The position numbers were made by a program, and so were the translations under genes. Under the pieces are notes generated by a model that was given only the letters and a program-made list of their open reading frames with translations, did not search any database and was not told the origin of the DNA. A DNA stretch of 26,472 bases from JBQCEE01 sp051960575 (GTDB lineage Bacteria; Actinomycetota; Actinomycetes; Mycobacteriales; Jatrophihabitantaceae), in assembly GCF_051960575.1 (NCBI RefSeq), contig NZ_JBQCEE010000261.1, positions 1 to 26,472 of the forward strand. The letters run 5' to 3'. Positions 1 to 6,378 of the stretch are shown here, one piece after another; the first letter of the stretch is position 1; every line of letters starts with the position of its first letter.

Positions 1-16
1 TGTATATGATTTTAAG

Positions 17-43
17 AAACATGATCCATGTTTTTTGTTTTTT
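17..43 (+). terminator. AT-rich hairpin followed by a T-run
   Basis: A 7-bp inverted repeat, AAACATG (17-23) and CATGTTT (27-33), encloses a 3-nt loop and is followed by a T-rich run to base 42. This has the form of an intrinsic terminator reading rightwards, presumably for a gene left of the window. The first 43 bases are almost wholly A/T, unlike everything after them. The stem is AT-only at its outer part, so it would be weak. It could also be the edge of foreign DNA or of an assembly. Confidence 0.4.
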
Positions 44-125
44 CACCCCCGCCCTCTCCAACTATGCGCCGCGCGGCCCCCCGCCTCCACACCTCGGCGA
101 GTGGCGCGAGCGCGGCTGGTGACCT

Positions 126-190
126 CCCGCTCGTCCCCCGCCCCAGTCATGTCCGCGGGCCGCGGATGACTGCGCCAGGGGACGAGCGGG
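126..190 (-). terminator. 65-nt imperfect hairpin after the NlpC/P60 gene
   Basis: Perfect 13-bp outer arms (126-138 and 178-190, CCCGCTCGTCCCC and its complement) enclose a second inverted repeat. That inner repeat pairs CAGTCAT (144-150) with ATGACTG (166-172) and continues into CCGCGG on both sides, with a 2-nt bulge. It begins 6 nt past the stop codon of the leftward gene ending at 197, so a transcription terminator is the simplest reading. There is no T-tract, which is common for actinobacterial terminators. A mobile REP-like element is the alternative. Confidence 0.55.
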
Positions 191-196
191 CTCTGG

Positions 197-1033
197 TCAG
201 TGGGTGAGGGTGCCGAAGGTGACGGCCGACGACCAGATCGACTGGTAGCGCACGCCGTCCTGCGGGGTGGCCGCGGCCCACATCATGTGGTGCCCGGCGA
301 CGATGCCCACGTGGTAGACGTAGCCGCCGCCGTCGTGGAAGAAGACCAGGTCGCCGGGCTGCGCCGCCGCCTCGCTGATGCGCCGGGCGCGCTGGAACTG
401 CGTCTCGGCATAGTGCGGCAGGCTGATGTGCGCGGCCTGGGCGTAGACCCAGCTGACCAGTCCCGAGCAGTCGAAGCCGGTGCGCGGGCTGGCGCCGCCC
501 TCGACGTAGCGCGCGCCGACGTACCTCGCGGCCTCGCGCGCGATGGCCGCGTTCACCGAGCCGCTCGTCGACGACGTGCGCACCGGGGCGACGGTGAGCG
601 AGCGGCAGCCGAGCGCGGCAGCCCGGCCGGTCTCGAGATCGCGCGCCGACGCGCAGACGCGGTGCGCGCCCGCCGGCAGCGTGAGGTGGGCGGCGAACCC
701 GGCGCGCGGCCCGACGTGGTAGGCCTGCGCGACGCGGGGTCGGGCGATCGCCGTGGTGACGCGGGCCTTCACCGCACCGTCGACGAGCACGCTGACCCGG
801 ACGGGCGCCGACGGACGGTCACGGTCGGCGGCCCAGCCGCTCACCGTGACGGCGGCCCCACGGACGGCGGGCGCGAAGACGCCGCCGACCGTGGGCCGGT
901 CGGCCGCGGCGAATGCGGGAGCGGCGGTCGCGATCGACGCGGCGAGGGCCGCGAGGGCGACCGGGACGACGGCCCGGCGCGCACGTCGGACGCGGTCGGT
1001 GGACGGGGCGGTGGGCGGCACAGCAACAGGCAC
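197..1033 (-). CDS. Secreted NlpC/P60-family peptidoglycan hydrolase
   Basis: This 278-residue protein is probably exported and cleaves peptidoglycan stem peptides. Residues 1-43 look like a signal peptide: an Arg-rich start (RRARR at 16-20), a hydrophobic Ala/Val core, and an AFA cleavage site near 40-43. Residues about 46-148 form a beta-rich module with VSGWAAD and a CRSLTV end, a type seen in many actinobacterial exported proteins. It has two Cys (127, 143) that may pair. The NlpC/P60 domain fills 160-278, with the catalytic Cys in DCSG (C189) and the His in HVGI (H241). The third polar residue, usually about 12 residues after that His, aligns with Ala253. The start is GTG at 1033. No clear ribosome site precedes it, so the start is less certain than the family. 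Confidence 0.85.
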   Translation of the reverse strand: MPVAVPPTAPSTDRVRRARRAVVPVALAALAASIATAAPAFAAADRPTVGGVFAPAVRGAAVTVSGWAADRDRPSAPVRVSVLVDGAVKARVTTAIARPRVAQAYHVGPRAGFAAHLTLPAGAHRVCASARDLETGRAAALGCRSLTVAPVRTSSTSGSVNAAIAREAARYVGARYVEGGASPRTGFDCSGLVSWVYAQAAHISLPHYAETQFQRARRISEAAAQPGDLVFFHDGGGYVYHVGIVAGHHMMWAAATPQDGVRYQSIWSSAVTFGTLTH

Positions 1034-1178
1034 GAGATGTCCGAACGTCGGGGACAGGGCGGTGGCCGTCGGACGGACGGACGGCCGTCGACCGATCCGC
1101 GTCGTGCCCGGAGGCGCTCGGCGGCGAGCGTAACGTCACGGAACGGTCTCGGTCAGGTCACTGATCGACCCCTCTCGC

Positions 1179-1194
1179 CAGGACTGAAGTCCTG
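1179..1194. promoter_or_regulatory. DosR/LuxR-type palindromic operator candidate
   Basis: CAGGACTGAAGTCCTG is an inverted repeat with 7-bp arms around GA. Its core, GGACT-NN-AGTCC, matches the centre of the mycobacterial DosR (DevR) consensus GGGACTWWAGTCCC, differing only at the outer G/C of each arm. Its centre lies at about -55 relative to the proposed start of transcription at 1242, a usual place for an activator. It also lies 146 nt upstream of the divergent NlpC/P60 start. The regulator is not in the window. Confidence 0.45.
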
Positions 1195-1206
1195 ACGTCG
1201 AGAAAA

Positions 1207-1235
1207 TTGATCTCCGTGCCGGGCAGCGGCAGGCT
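1207..1235 (+). promoter_or_regulatory. Promoter of the VOC gene, leaderless layout
   Basis: TTGATC (1207-1212) and CAGGCT (1230-1235) are separated by 17 nt, and the ATG at 1242 follows the second box after 6 nt. The transcript would therefore start at or next to the initiation codon. No ribosome-binding site is visible before this ATG, which agrees with a leaderless message. Confidence 0.5.
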
Positions 1236-1241
1236 GGCGGC

Positions 1242-1643
1242 ATGACGCGCGTGGAGCTCGCCGGCTTCGTCCTCGGCTCGCCCGACCCGGCCCGGCTCGC
1301 CCGCTTCTACCGCGACCTGCTCGGCTGGACGATCAAGGCCGAGGACCCGACCTGGGTGGCGCTGCGCTCCCCCGACGCCGCCCGACCGACGCTGGCCGTC
1401 CAGCTCGAGACCGAGCACCGCCCCCCGACCTGGCCGACGGTGGCCGATCACCAGCAGATGCAGGCCCACCTCGACCTCCGCGTCGACGATCTGGACGCGG
1501 CCTGCCGCCTCGCCGAGTCGCTCGGGGCCGTGCGCGCGGACGTGCAGCCGAACATCGACGGCGCCGACGGCGAGACGGTGGTCGTGCACCTCGACCCGGA
1601 CGGCCACCCGTTCTGCCTGTTCACGACCGCGGCGCCGGACTGA
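1242..1643 (+). CDS. VOC-superfamily (glyoxalase-like) protein
   Basis: This is a 133-residue single VOC module. The start VELAGFVLGSPDPARLARFYRDLLGW, the middle HLDLRVDDLDAA (residues about 71-82) and the end HLDPDGHPFCLF are typical of the glyoxalase/bleomycin-resistance fold. The usual metal-binding His near the N-terminus is not obvious, because Phe or Leu stands there. I therefore would not assume a metal-dependent lyase, dioxygenase or resistance function. One module is half of an active unit, so a dimer is expected. The start at 1242 is supported by the promoter 6 nt upstream. The stop codon abuts the stop codon of the convergent TetR gene with no gap. Confidence 0.8.
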   Translation: MTRVELAGFVLGSPDPARLARFYRDLLGWTIKAEDPTWVALRSPDAARPTLAVQLETEHRPPTWPTVADHQQMQAHLDLRVDDLDAACRLAESLGAVRADVQPNIDGADGETVVVHLDPDGHPFCLFTTAAPD

Positions 1644-2303
1644 TCAGCCGCCCGCGCGCGGGTCACGGCGCGGGCCGCCGGCCGACTGGCCGACGGCGGA
1701 GGCCGCATCGAGGGTGGCGAGCCAGAGCCGGCTGAGCCGGTCGACGACCTGCGCGCGCGACAGCGGCAGCGCGCCCGAGAGCACCGCCTCGATCACCTCG
1801 GCCGCGCCGCCCATGAGGAACAGGGCGAGCGGGCGGGCCTCGGCCCGCGCGGCGGCCGAGTCGGCGGCCGCGAGGGGCAGGGCGGTGAGCACGACCTCGG
1901 CGAAGCGCACGAGCAGGTCGTGGCGCCGCAGCCGGAGGGGCCCCGATCCGGCCGCGCAGATCAGCACCGCCGTCGCCTTGCGCCGGTCGTCGGCGACCAC
2001 GCCGTAGCCCGCGTCGATCGCAGCCCACACCTTCGCGTCCAGGGCCGTCTCGCCGTCGACCGCGGCAACCGCGGCCGCGATCACCTCGTCGCTGATCGCG
2101 TCGACGACGGCGTCCAGCAGCGCGTCCAGGTCGGGGAAGCTCTCGTAGAAGTAGCGCGGCGTGAGCCGCGAGCGCGCGCAGACCGCGCGCACCGAGATCG
2201 CGGCGAGGCCGTCCTCGTGCAGCGCGTCGAGCGCGGCGTCCATCAACGCCGCGCGCCGGGCCGCACGCCGCTCGGCCTCGGGCACACCCCGGTAGGTCGA
2301 CAT
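1644..2303 (-). CDS. TetR-family transcriptional repressor
   Basis: The protein has 219 residues. An Arg/Ala-rich start precedes a TetR helix-turn-helix at about residues 17-60 (DGLAAISVRAVCARSRLTPRYFYESFPDLDALL, containing the usual FY-x-x-F signature). The rest is a helical ligand-binding and dimer domain without a named subtype. ATG at 2303 is chosen because GGAGG lies 5 nt upstream and the helix-turn-helix then sits in its usual place; the frame stays open further upstream without homology. It diverges from the P450 gene and shares a 72-nt intergenic region containing a perfect palindrome, so it probably represses that operon and itself. The place and orientation resemble Rv3058c beside cyp136 in M. 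tuberculosis. The ligand is unknown; a lipid or steroid-like molecule or its CoA ester is plausible. Confidence 0.85.
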   Translation of the reverse strand: MSTYRGVPEAERRAARRAALMDAALDALHEDGLAAISVRAVCARSRLTPRYFYESFPDLDALLDAVVDAISDEVIAAAVAAVDGETALDAKVWAAIDAGYGVVADDRRKATAVLICAAGSGPLRLRRHDLLVRFAEVVLTALPLAAADSAAARAEARPLALFLMGGAAEVIEAVLSGALPLSRAQVVDRLSRLWLATLDAASAVGQSAGGPRRDPRAGG

Positions 2304-2316
2304 CGGCCCTCCAACG

Positions 2317-2344
2317 TTGACAACGCCCGTTGTCAGACTAACGT
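2317..2344 (+). promoter_or_regulatory. P450 operon promoter with overlapping TetR operator
   Basis: TTGACA (2317-2322) and TAACGT (2339-2344), spaced by 16 nt, form a good -35/-10 pair for the rightward P450 gene. The perfect 18-bp palindrome TGACAACGCCCGTTGTCA (2318-2335) covers the -35 box and most of the spacer. A bound dimer would block RNA polymerase in this direction and lies only 15 bp from the divergent TetR start codon, so self-repression is also likely. Confidence 0.65.
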
Positions 2345-2375
2345 CCTCCCGCAAGAGCCGCTCCGGAGGAGTTCG

Positions 2376-3716
2376 ATGGCGTTCCTGCTGCACGACCCCC
2401 GTCACCTCGGCCCGCGCGGCATGCCCGGCGATGCCGGCCTGCCGCTCATCGGCTACACGTGGCAGTTCGCGAACGGGTCGCTCATGGCCAGCCGCGAGCG
2501 CTACGACCGCTACGGGCCCGTGTCCTGGACGCGCGCGCTCGGGAAGACATTCGTGACGGTGAACGGCCCGGACGCGTGCGGCGAGGTCTTCGCCAACCGC
2601 GATCGCGCGTACGCCAGCGGGCCGGGCTGGTCGGTGCTGATCGGGCCGTTCTTCCACGGCGGGCTCATGCTGCTCGACTTCGACGAGCACCACCGGCACC
2701 GCCGGATCATGCAGGACGCCTTCACCGCCGAGCGGCTGGCCGGCTACCTCGGCCCGCTCAACGAGACTGTCATCCAGGGGCTGCGGCAGTGGCCCCGGGT
2801 CGGCCCGCTCGACTTCCATCCGCGCATCAAGCAGCTGACCCTCGACGTCGCCACCCGCAGCTTCATGGGCGCGCCGCTGGGCCCGGAGGCCGACCGGCTC
2901 AACGTCGCCTTCAACGACTCGGTGCTCGCCGCGACCGCCGCCGTGCGCTTCCCGGTGCCTGGCCTGCGCTGGGCGAAGGGCCTCACCGGACGCAAGGTGC
3001 TCGAGCAGTTCCTGCGCCCGCAGCTGCCGGCGAAGCGGGCGACGGAGGGCCCCGACCTGTTCAGCGCGCTGTGCCACGCCACCGATCCGGACGGCGCGCG
3101 GTTCACCGACGACGAGGTCGTCAGCCACATGATCTTCCTGCTCATGGCGGCGCACGACACGTCCACGACGACGCTCACGACGCTCGCGTACTACCTCGCC
3201 AAGCACCCCGAGTGGCAGGAGCGGTGCCGGGCCGAGTCGCACGCCCTCGGCACCGACGTGCTGACCTACGCCGACCTCGACCGGCTGCCGTCGCTCGACC
3301 TCTGTCTGAAGGAGGCGATGCGCATCGTCACGCCGGTGCCCGGCGTCATGCGCTACACGGTGCGCGAGACGACGCTGCTCGGTCACCGCATCCCCGCCGA
3401 CACCTACGTCAGCCTGCACCTCTGGAACCTGCACCACCTGCACGAGTACTGGCCTGACCCGGACCGCTTCGACCCCGAGCGGTTCGCCGAGCCGCGTCGC
3501 GAGGACAAGCAGCACCGCTCGCTCTACCTGCCGTTCGGCCACGGGGTGCACAAGTGCATCGGCATGTACTTCGGTCAGATGGAGGTGAAGGCGATCATGC
3601 ACCAGCTGCTGCTGCGCAGCCGCTGGTCGGTGCCGCGCGACTACGAGATGCCGCTCGACCTGCGGTCGCTGCCCCGCCCGAAGGACGGCCTGCCCGTGCG
3701 CTTCGCCATGCTGTGA
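2376..3716 (+). CDS. Cytochrome P450, CYP136-like
   Basis: A 446-residue soluble P450 monooxygenase. Visible landmarks are the I-helix AAHDTST (258-264, acid-alcohol pair D261/T262), the K-helix E313-x-x-R316, PERF (367-370), and the haem loop FGHGVHKCIG (387-396) with C394 as the iron ligand. The usual Gly of the A-G-x-D-T motif is Ala here. Length and motifs are complete, so it should be active given a ferredoxin and reductase, neither of which is nearby. The ATG at 2376 follows GGAGGAG after 4 nt. Assignment near CYP136 rests mainly on the TetR-P450-SDR neighbourhood shared with Rv3057c-Rv3059 and is an inference. The downstream SDR and acyl-CoA ligase suggest hydroxylation, oxidation and CoA activation of a lipid or terpenoid substrate. 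Confidence 0.9.
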   Translation: MAFLLHDPRHLGPRGMPGDAGLPLIGYTWQFANGSLMASRERYDRYGPVSWTRALGKTFVTVNGPDACGEVFANRDRAYASGPGWSVLIGPFFHGGLMLLDFDEHHRHRRIMQDAFTAERLAGYLGPLNETVIQGLRQWPRVGPLDFHPRIKQLTLDVATRSFMGAPLGPEADRLNVAFNDSVLAATAAVRFPVPGLRWAKGLTGRKVLEQFLRPQLPAKRATEGPDLFSALCHATDPDGARFTDDEVVSHMIFLLMAAHDTSTTTLTTLAYYLAKHPEWQERCRAESHALGTDVLTYADLDRLPSLDLCLKEAMRIVTPVPGVMRYTVRETTLLGHRIPADTYVSLHLWNLHHLHEYWPDPDRFDPERFAEPRREDKQHRSLYLPFGHGVHKCIGMYFGQMEVKAIMHQLLLRSRWSVPRDYEMPLDLRSLPRPKDGLPVRFAML

Positions 3717-3792
3717 CGACGCCGGCGGAACCTGTCGCAGCCCCGTGACAGGATGCGGCGACAGTGCAGATCGCGGACGAGAGGCGCACCCG

Positions 3793-4626
3793 GTGACCGA
3801 AGGCTCCCTGGCCGGCAAGACCATCCTCATGAGCGGCGGCAGCCGCGGCATCGGCCTCGCCATCGCCGTGCGTGCCGCCCGCGACGGCGCCAACGTCGCC
3901 ATCGTGGCCAAGACCGACAACCCCGACCCCCGGCTGCCGGGCACCGTCCACACGGCGGCGCAGGAGATCGAGGCCGCGGGCGGCAGGGCGCTGCCGATCG
4001 TCGGCGACGTGCGGCAGGAGGAGAGCGTCGCCGCGGCGGTCGCGAGGACGGTCGAGACCTTCGGTGGCATCGACATCGTCGTGAACAACGCCTCGGCGAT
4101 CACCCTGCAGAACATCGGCGAGCTGCCGCTCAAGCGCTACGACCTGATGCTCGACATCAACACGCGCGGCACGTTCGTCCTCACCAGTGCGGCGCTGCCC
4201 CACCTCGCGCGCGCCGAGAACCCGCACGTGCTGACGCTGTCGCCGCCGCTCAACCTCGACCGCAAGTGGCTCGCGCAGCACGCGCCGTACACGATCAGCA
4301 AGTTCGGCATGACGATGCTGACGCTCGGCGTCGCCGAGGGGCACCGCGCGGCCGGCATCGCCGGCAACTGCCTGTGGCCGCGCACGCTGATCGCGACCGC
4401 GGCGGTGCAGAACCTGCTCGGCGGCGACGCGGCGATCGCCGTCTCGCGGCGGCCCGAGATCGTGGCCGACGCGGCGCACTGGATCCTCACCCAGCCCGCG
4501 CGCGAGTGCACCGGCAACACCTTCGTCGACGACGACGTGCTCCGCGGTGCGGGCGTCACCGACCTGAGCGAATATCGGTACAGCGCGTCGTCCGACGACG
4601 AGCTCGAGACCGACATCTTCCTGTAG
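3793..4626 (+). CDS. SDR oxidoreductase, HSDL2/citronellol dehydrogenase-like
   Basis: A 277-residue NAD(P)-dependent short-chain dehydrogenase. The Rossmann loop is SGGSRGIG (14-21), NNAS is at 98-101, and the catalytic set is S150, Y166 and K170 (YTISK). Long stretches such as AKTDNPDPRLPGT and the Tyr-Lys region resemble the subgroup that includes hydroxysteroid dehydrogenase-like protein 2 and citronellol/citronellal dehydrogenases of terpenoid degradation. The C-terminal tail is acidic (SSDDELETDIFL). GTG at 3793 is preferred because GAGAGG lies 8 nt upstream and the protein begins at the conserved region; an in-frame GTG at 3745 would add 16 unconserved residues. It lies 76 nt after the P450 gene and 8 nt before the ligase, so co-transcription is likely. 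The expected reaction is oxidation of an alcohol made by the P450. Confidence 0.85.
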   Translation: MTEGSLAGKTILMSGGSRGIGLAIAVRAARDGANVAIVAKTDNPDPRLPGTVHTAAQEIEAAGGRALPIVGDVRQEESVAAAVARTVETFGGIDIVVNNASAITLQNIGELPLKRYDLMLDINTRGTFVLTSAALPHLARAENPHVLTLSPPLNLDRKWLAQHAPYTISKFGMTMLTLGVAEGHRAAGIAGNCLWPRTLIATAAVQNLLGGDAAIAVSRRPEIVADAAHWILTQPARECTGNTFVDDDVLRGAGVTDLSEYRYSASSDDELETDIFL

Positions 4627-4634
4627 GAGAACAT

Positions 4635-6287
4635 GTGCCCAAGCTGCTGCCCGACCTGAACCTCGGCGGCCTCGAGCAGGTGCTCGAGCAGGTGCGGCAC
4701 CTGCCGACGACGGCGGCCGAGGCCGGCGTGCTGCTGCGCCGCGGCATGGTGCCGATCAGCCGCCCCGACCAGGCCCTCTACGGCCTCGCCGCCGTGCGGC
4801 AGTGGGGCATGACGGCCGGCCCGCTCAAGCTCGCCGCCCACCGCGACCCCGACATGCTCGGCATCGTCGACGAGCTCGGCGAGCTGACCTTCAGCGAGCT
4901 GGACAAGCGGTCGAACGCCCTCGCCCGCGCGTGGCGGGTGCGCGGCCTCGGTGAGGACTCGGTGATCGCGCTGCTCTGCCGCGACCACCGCGGCCTGGTC
5001 GACGCGATGTTCGCCGCCGGCAAGATCGGCGCCAAGGCCCTGCTGATGAACACCGGCTTCGCCAAGCCGCAGTTCGCGGCGGTCGCCGAGCGCGAGGGCG
5101 TCGACGCGCTGGTCTACGACACCGAGTTCACCGAGATCCTCGGCGACGTGCCGAGCAGCGTGCCGCGCTACCTCGCGTGGGTCGACGAGGGCGTGACGCC
5201 GGAGCACGACACCCTCGAGGACCTCATCCGGCGCGCGTCGGACGCCCCGATGAAGAAGCCGGCGGACATCGGCAGCATCGTCCTGCTGACCAGCGGCACG
5301 ACGGGCACGCCGAAGGGCGCGGCCCGCCGGGTCAGCTCGCCGTTCGCCGCGGCCCAGTTCCTCGACCGCATCCCGCTGCAGCCGCGCGAGCGCACCTTCC
5401 TCGGCGCGCCGCTGTTCCACGGCACCGGGCTCTCGCAGTTCCTGCTGACCCTCGCGCTCGGTTCGACCACGATCATGCGGCGCCGCTTCGACCCGCTGAA
5501 GACGCTCGAGATGATGCAGCAGTACCGCGCCGAGGCGCTCGTGCTGGTGCCGACGATGCTGCAGCGCATCCTCAACCTCGGCGACGACGTCATCAAGCAG
5601 TACGACCTGTCCGCGCTGCGGATCATCTTCTGCGCGGGTTCCGCGCTGCCGCCGGACGCCGGCAACCGCGCCATGCAGCTGTGGGGCGATGTCATCTACA
5701 ACCTGTACGGCTCGACCGAGGTGGCCGTCGCGGCGGTCGCGACACCCGAGGACTGGAAGCTCGCCCCCGGCACCGTCGGCCGCGTGCCGGTCGGCTGCCG
5801 GGTGCAGCTCTACGACGAGGCCGGGAAGCCCGTGAAGGGCGTCGGGACGATCGGCCGCGTCTTCGTGGGCAGCGGGCTCAAGTTCAGCGGCTACACCGGC
5901 GGCGGCGGCAAGGAAGAGATCGACGGGCTGCTCTCCAGCGGCGACGTCGGCCACTGGGACGAGCACGGGCTGCTGCACATCGACGGCCGCGACGACGACA
6001 TGATCGTCTCGGGCGGCGAGAACGTCTTCCCGGCCGAGGTCGAGGGGCTGCTCGTCGAGCACCCGGCGGTCGCCGACGCGGCGGTGATCGGCGTCCAGGA
6101 CGAGGACTTCGGCCAGCGGCTCAAGGCGTTCGTCGTGCTGCGCGACGGCCAGTCGCTCGACGCCGAGGCGGTGAAGGCGCACGTGAAGTCGAACCTCGCC
6201 CGGCACAAGGTGCCGCGCGACGTCGAGTTCGTCGACGCGCTGCCGCGCAACGCCACGGGCAAGCTGCTGCGCAAGCAGTTGCACTGA
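4635..6287 (+). CDS. Fatty-acid/acyl-CoA ligase, FadD12-like
   Basis: A 550-residue member of the adenylate-forming family, which activates a carboxylate with ATP and joins it to CoA. Motifs in order: TSGTTGTPKGA (219-229) for phosphate binding, YGSTE (358-362), the hinge region DGRDDDMIVSGGENVFPAEVE (about 450-470), and a C-terminal NATGKLLRKQL with catalytic K543. All key residues are present. The first 75 residues, ahead of the AMP-binding core, resemble FadD12-type ligases. The start is GTG at 4635, 5 nt after AGGAGA, which overlaps the SDR stop codon; the nearby ATG at 4633 is out of frame. It is the last gene of the P450-SDR-ligase set and would prepare an acid product for beta-oxidation-like breakdown. 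The substrate is not evident. Confidence 0.9.
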   Translation: MPKLLPDLNLGGLEQVLEQVRHLPTTAAEAGVLLRRGMVPISRPDQALYGLAAVRQWGMTAGPLKLAAHRDPDMLGIVDELGELTFSELDKRSNALARAWRVRGLGEDSVIALLCRDHRGLVDAMFAAGKIGAKALLMNTGFAKPQFAAVAEREGVDALVYDTEFTEILGDVPSSVPRYLAWVDEGVTPEHDTLEDLIRRASDAPMKKPADIGSIVLLTSGTTGTPKGAARRVSSPFAAAQFLDRIPLQPRERTFLGAPLFHGTGLSQFLLTLALGSTTIMRRRFDPLKTLEMMQQYRAEALVLVPTMLQRILNLGDDVIKQYDLSALRIIFCAGSALPPDAGNRAMQLWGDVIYNLYGSTEVAVAAVATPEDWKLAPGTVGRVPVGCRVQLYDEAGKPVKGVGTIGRVFVGSGLKFSGYTGGGGKEEIDGLLSSGDVGHWDEHGLLHIDGRDDDMIVSGGENVFPAEVEGLLVEHPAVADAAVIGVQDEDFGQRLKAFVVLRDGQSLDAEAVKAHVKSNLARHKVPRDVEFVDALPRNATGKLLRKQLH

Positions 6288-6334
6288 TCCCCGCCGCCGG
6301 ACGTATCACGGTACGGTCCTCGCGTCTCTCGTCG

Positions 6335-6352
6335 GCGGGCGACACCGCCCGC
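6335..6352. terminator. Short GC hairpin after the ligase gene
   Basis: GCGGGCG (6335-6341) and CGCCCGC (6346-6352) form a perfect 7-bp stem with an ACAC loop. It lies between the ligase stop codon and the next start at 6379. It may end part of the P450-operon transcripts, but there is no T-tract and it lies only 26 nt before the next gene, so a structure in that gene's leader is equally possible. Confidence 0.3.
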
Positions 6353-6378
6353 GACCCCTGCGACCCGCGAGGACGGCC

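Noticed and set aside
1034..1178. A c-di-AMP (ydaO-type) riboswitch before the NlpC/P60 gene, as in other actinobacteria
   Set aside because: I could not find the conserved segments of that RNA in the 208-nt region; only GC-rich sequence and CGGA tetranucleotide repeats are seen.
3731..3752. CCTGTC and GACAGG inverted repeat between the P450 and SDR genes, as a terminator
   Set aside because: The stem is only 6 bp with a 10-nt loop, and the downstream genes appear to be in the same operon, so a terminator is not supported.
2304..4133. Very long open frames antisense to the P450 and SDR genes
   Set aside because: Their composition (runs of Arg, His, Val and Gln) is the usual result of strong GC bias at the third codon position on the opposite strand; only the TetR part at 1644-2303 has family motifs.
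4633..4635. ATG as the start of the acyl-CoA ligase
   Set aside because: It is out of frame with the ligase; the overlapping GTG at 4635 is in frame and has a well-spaced ribosome site.
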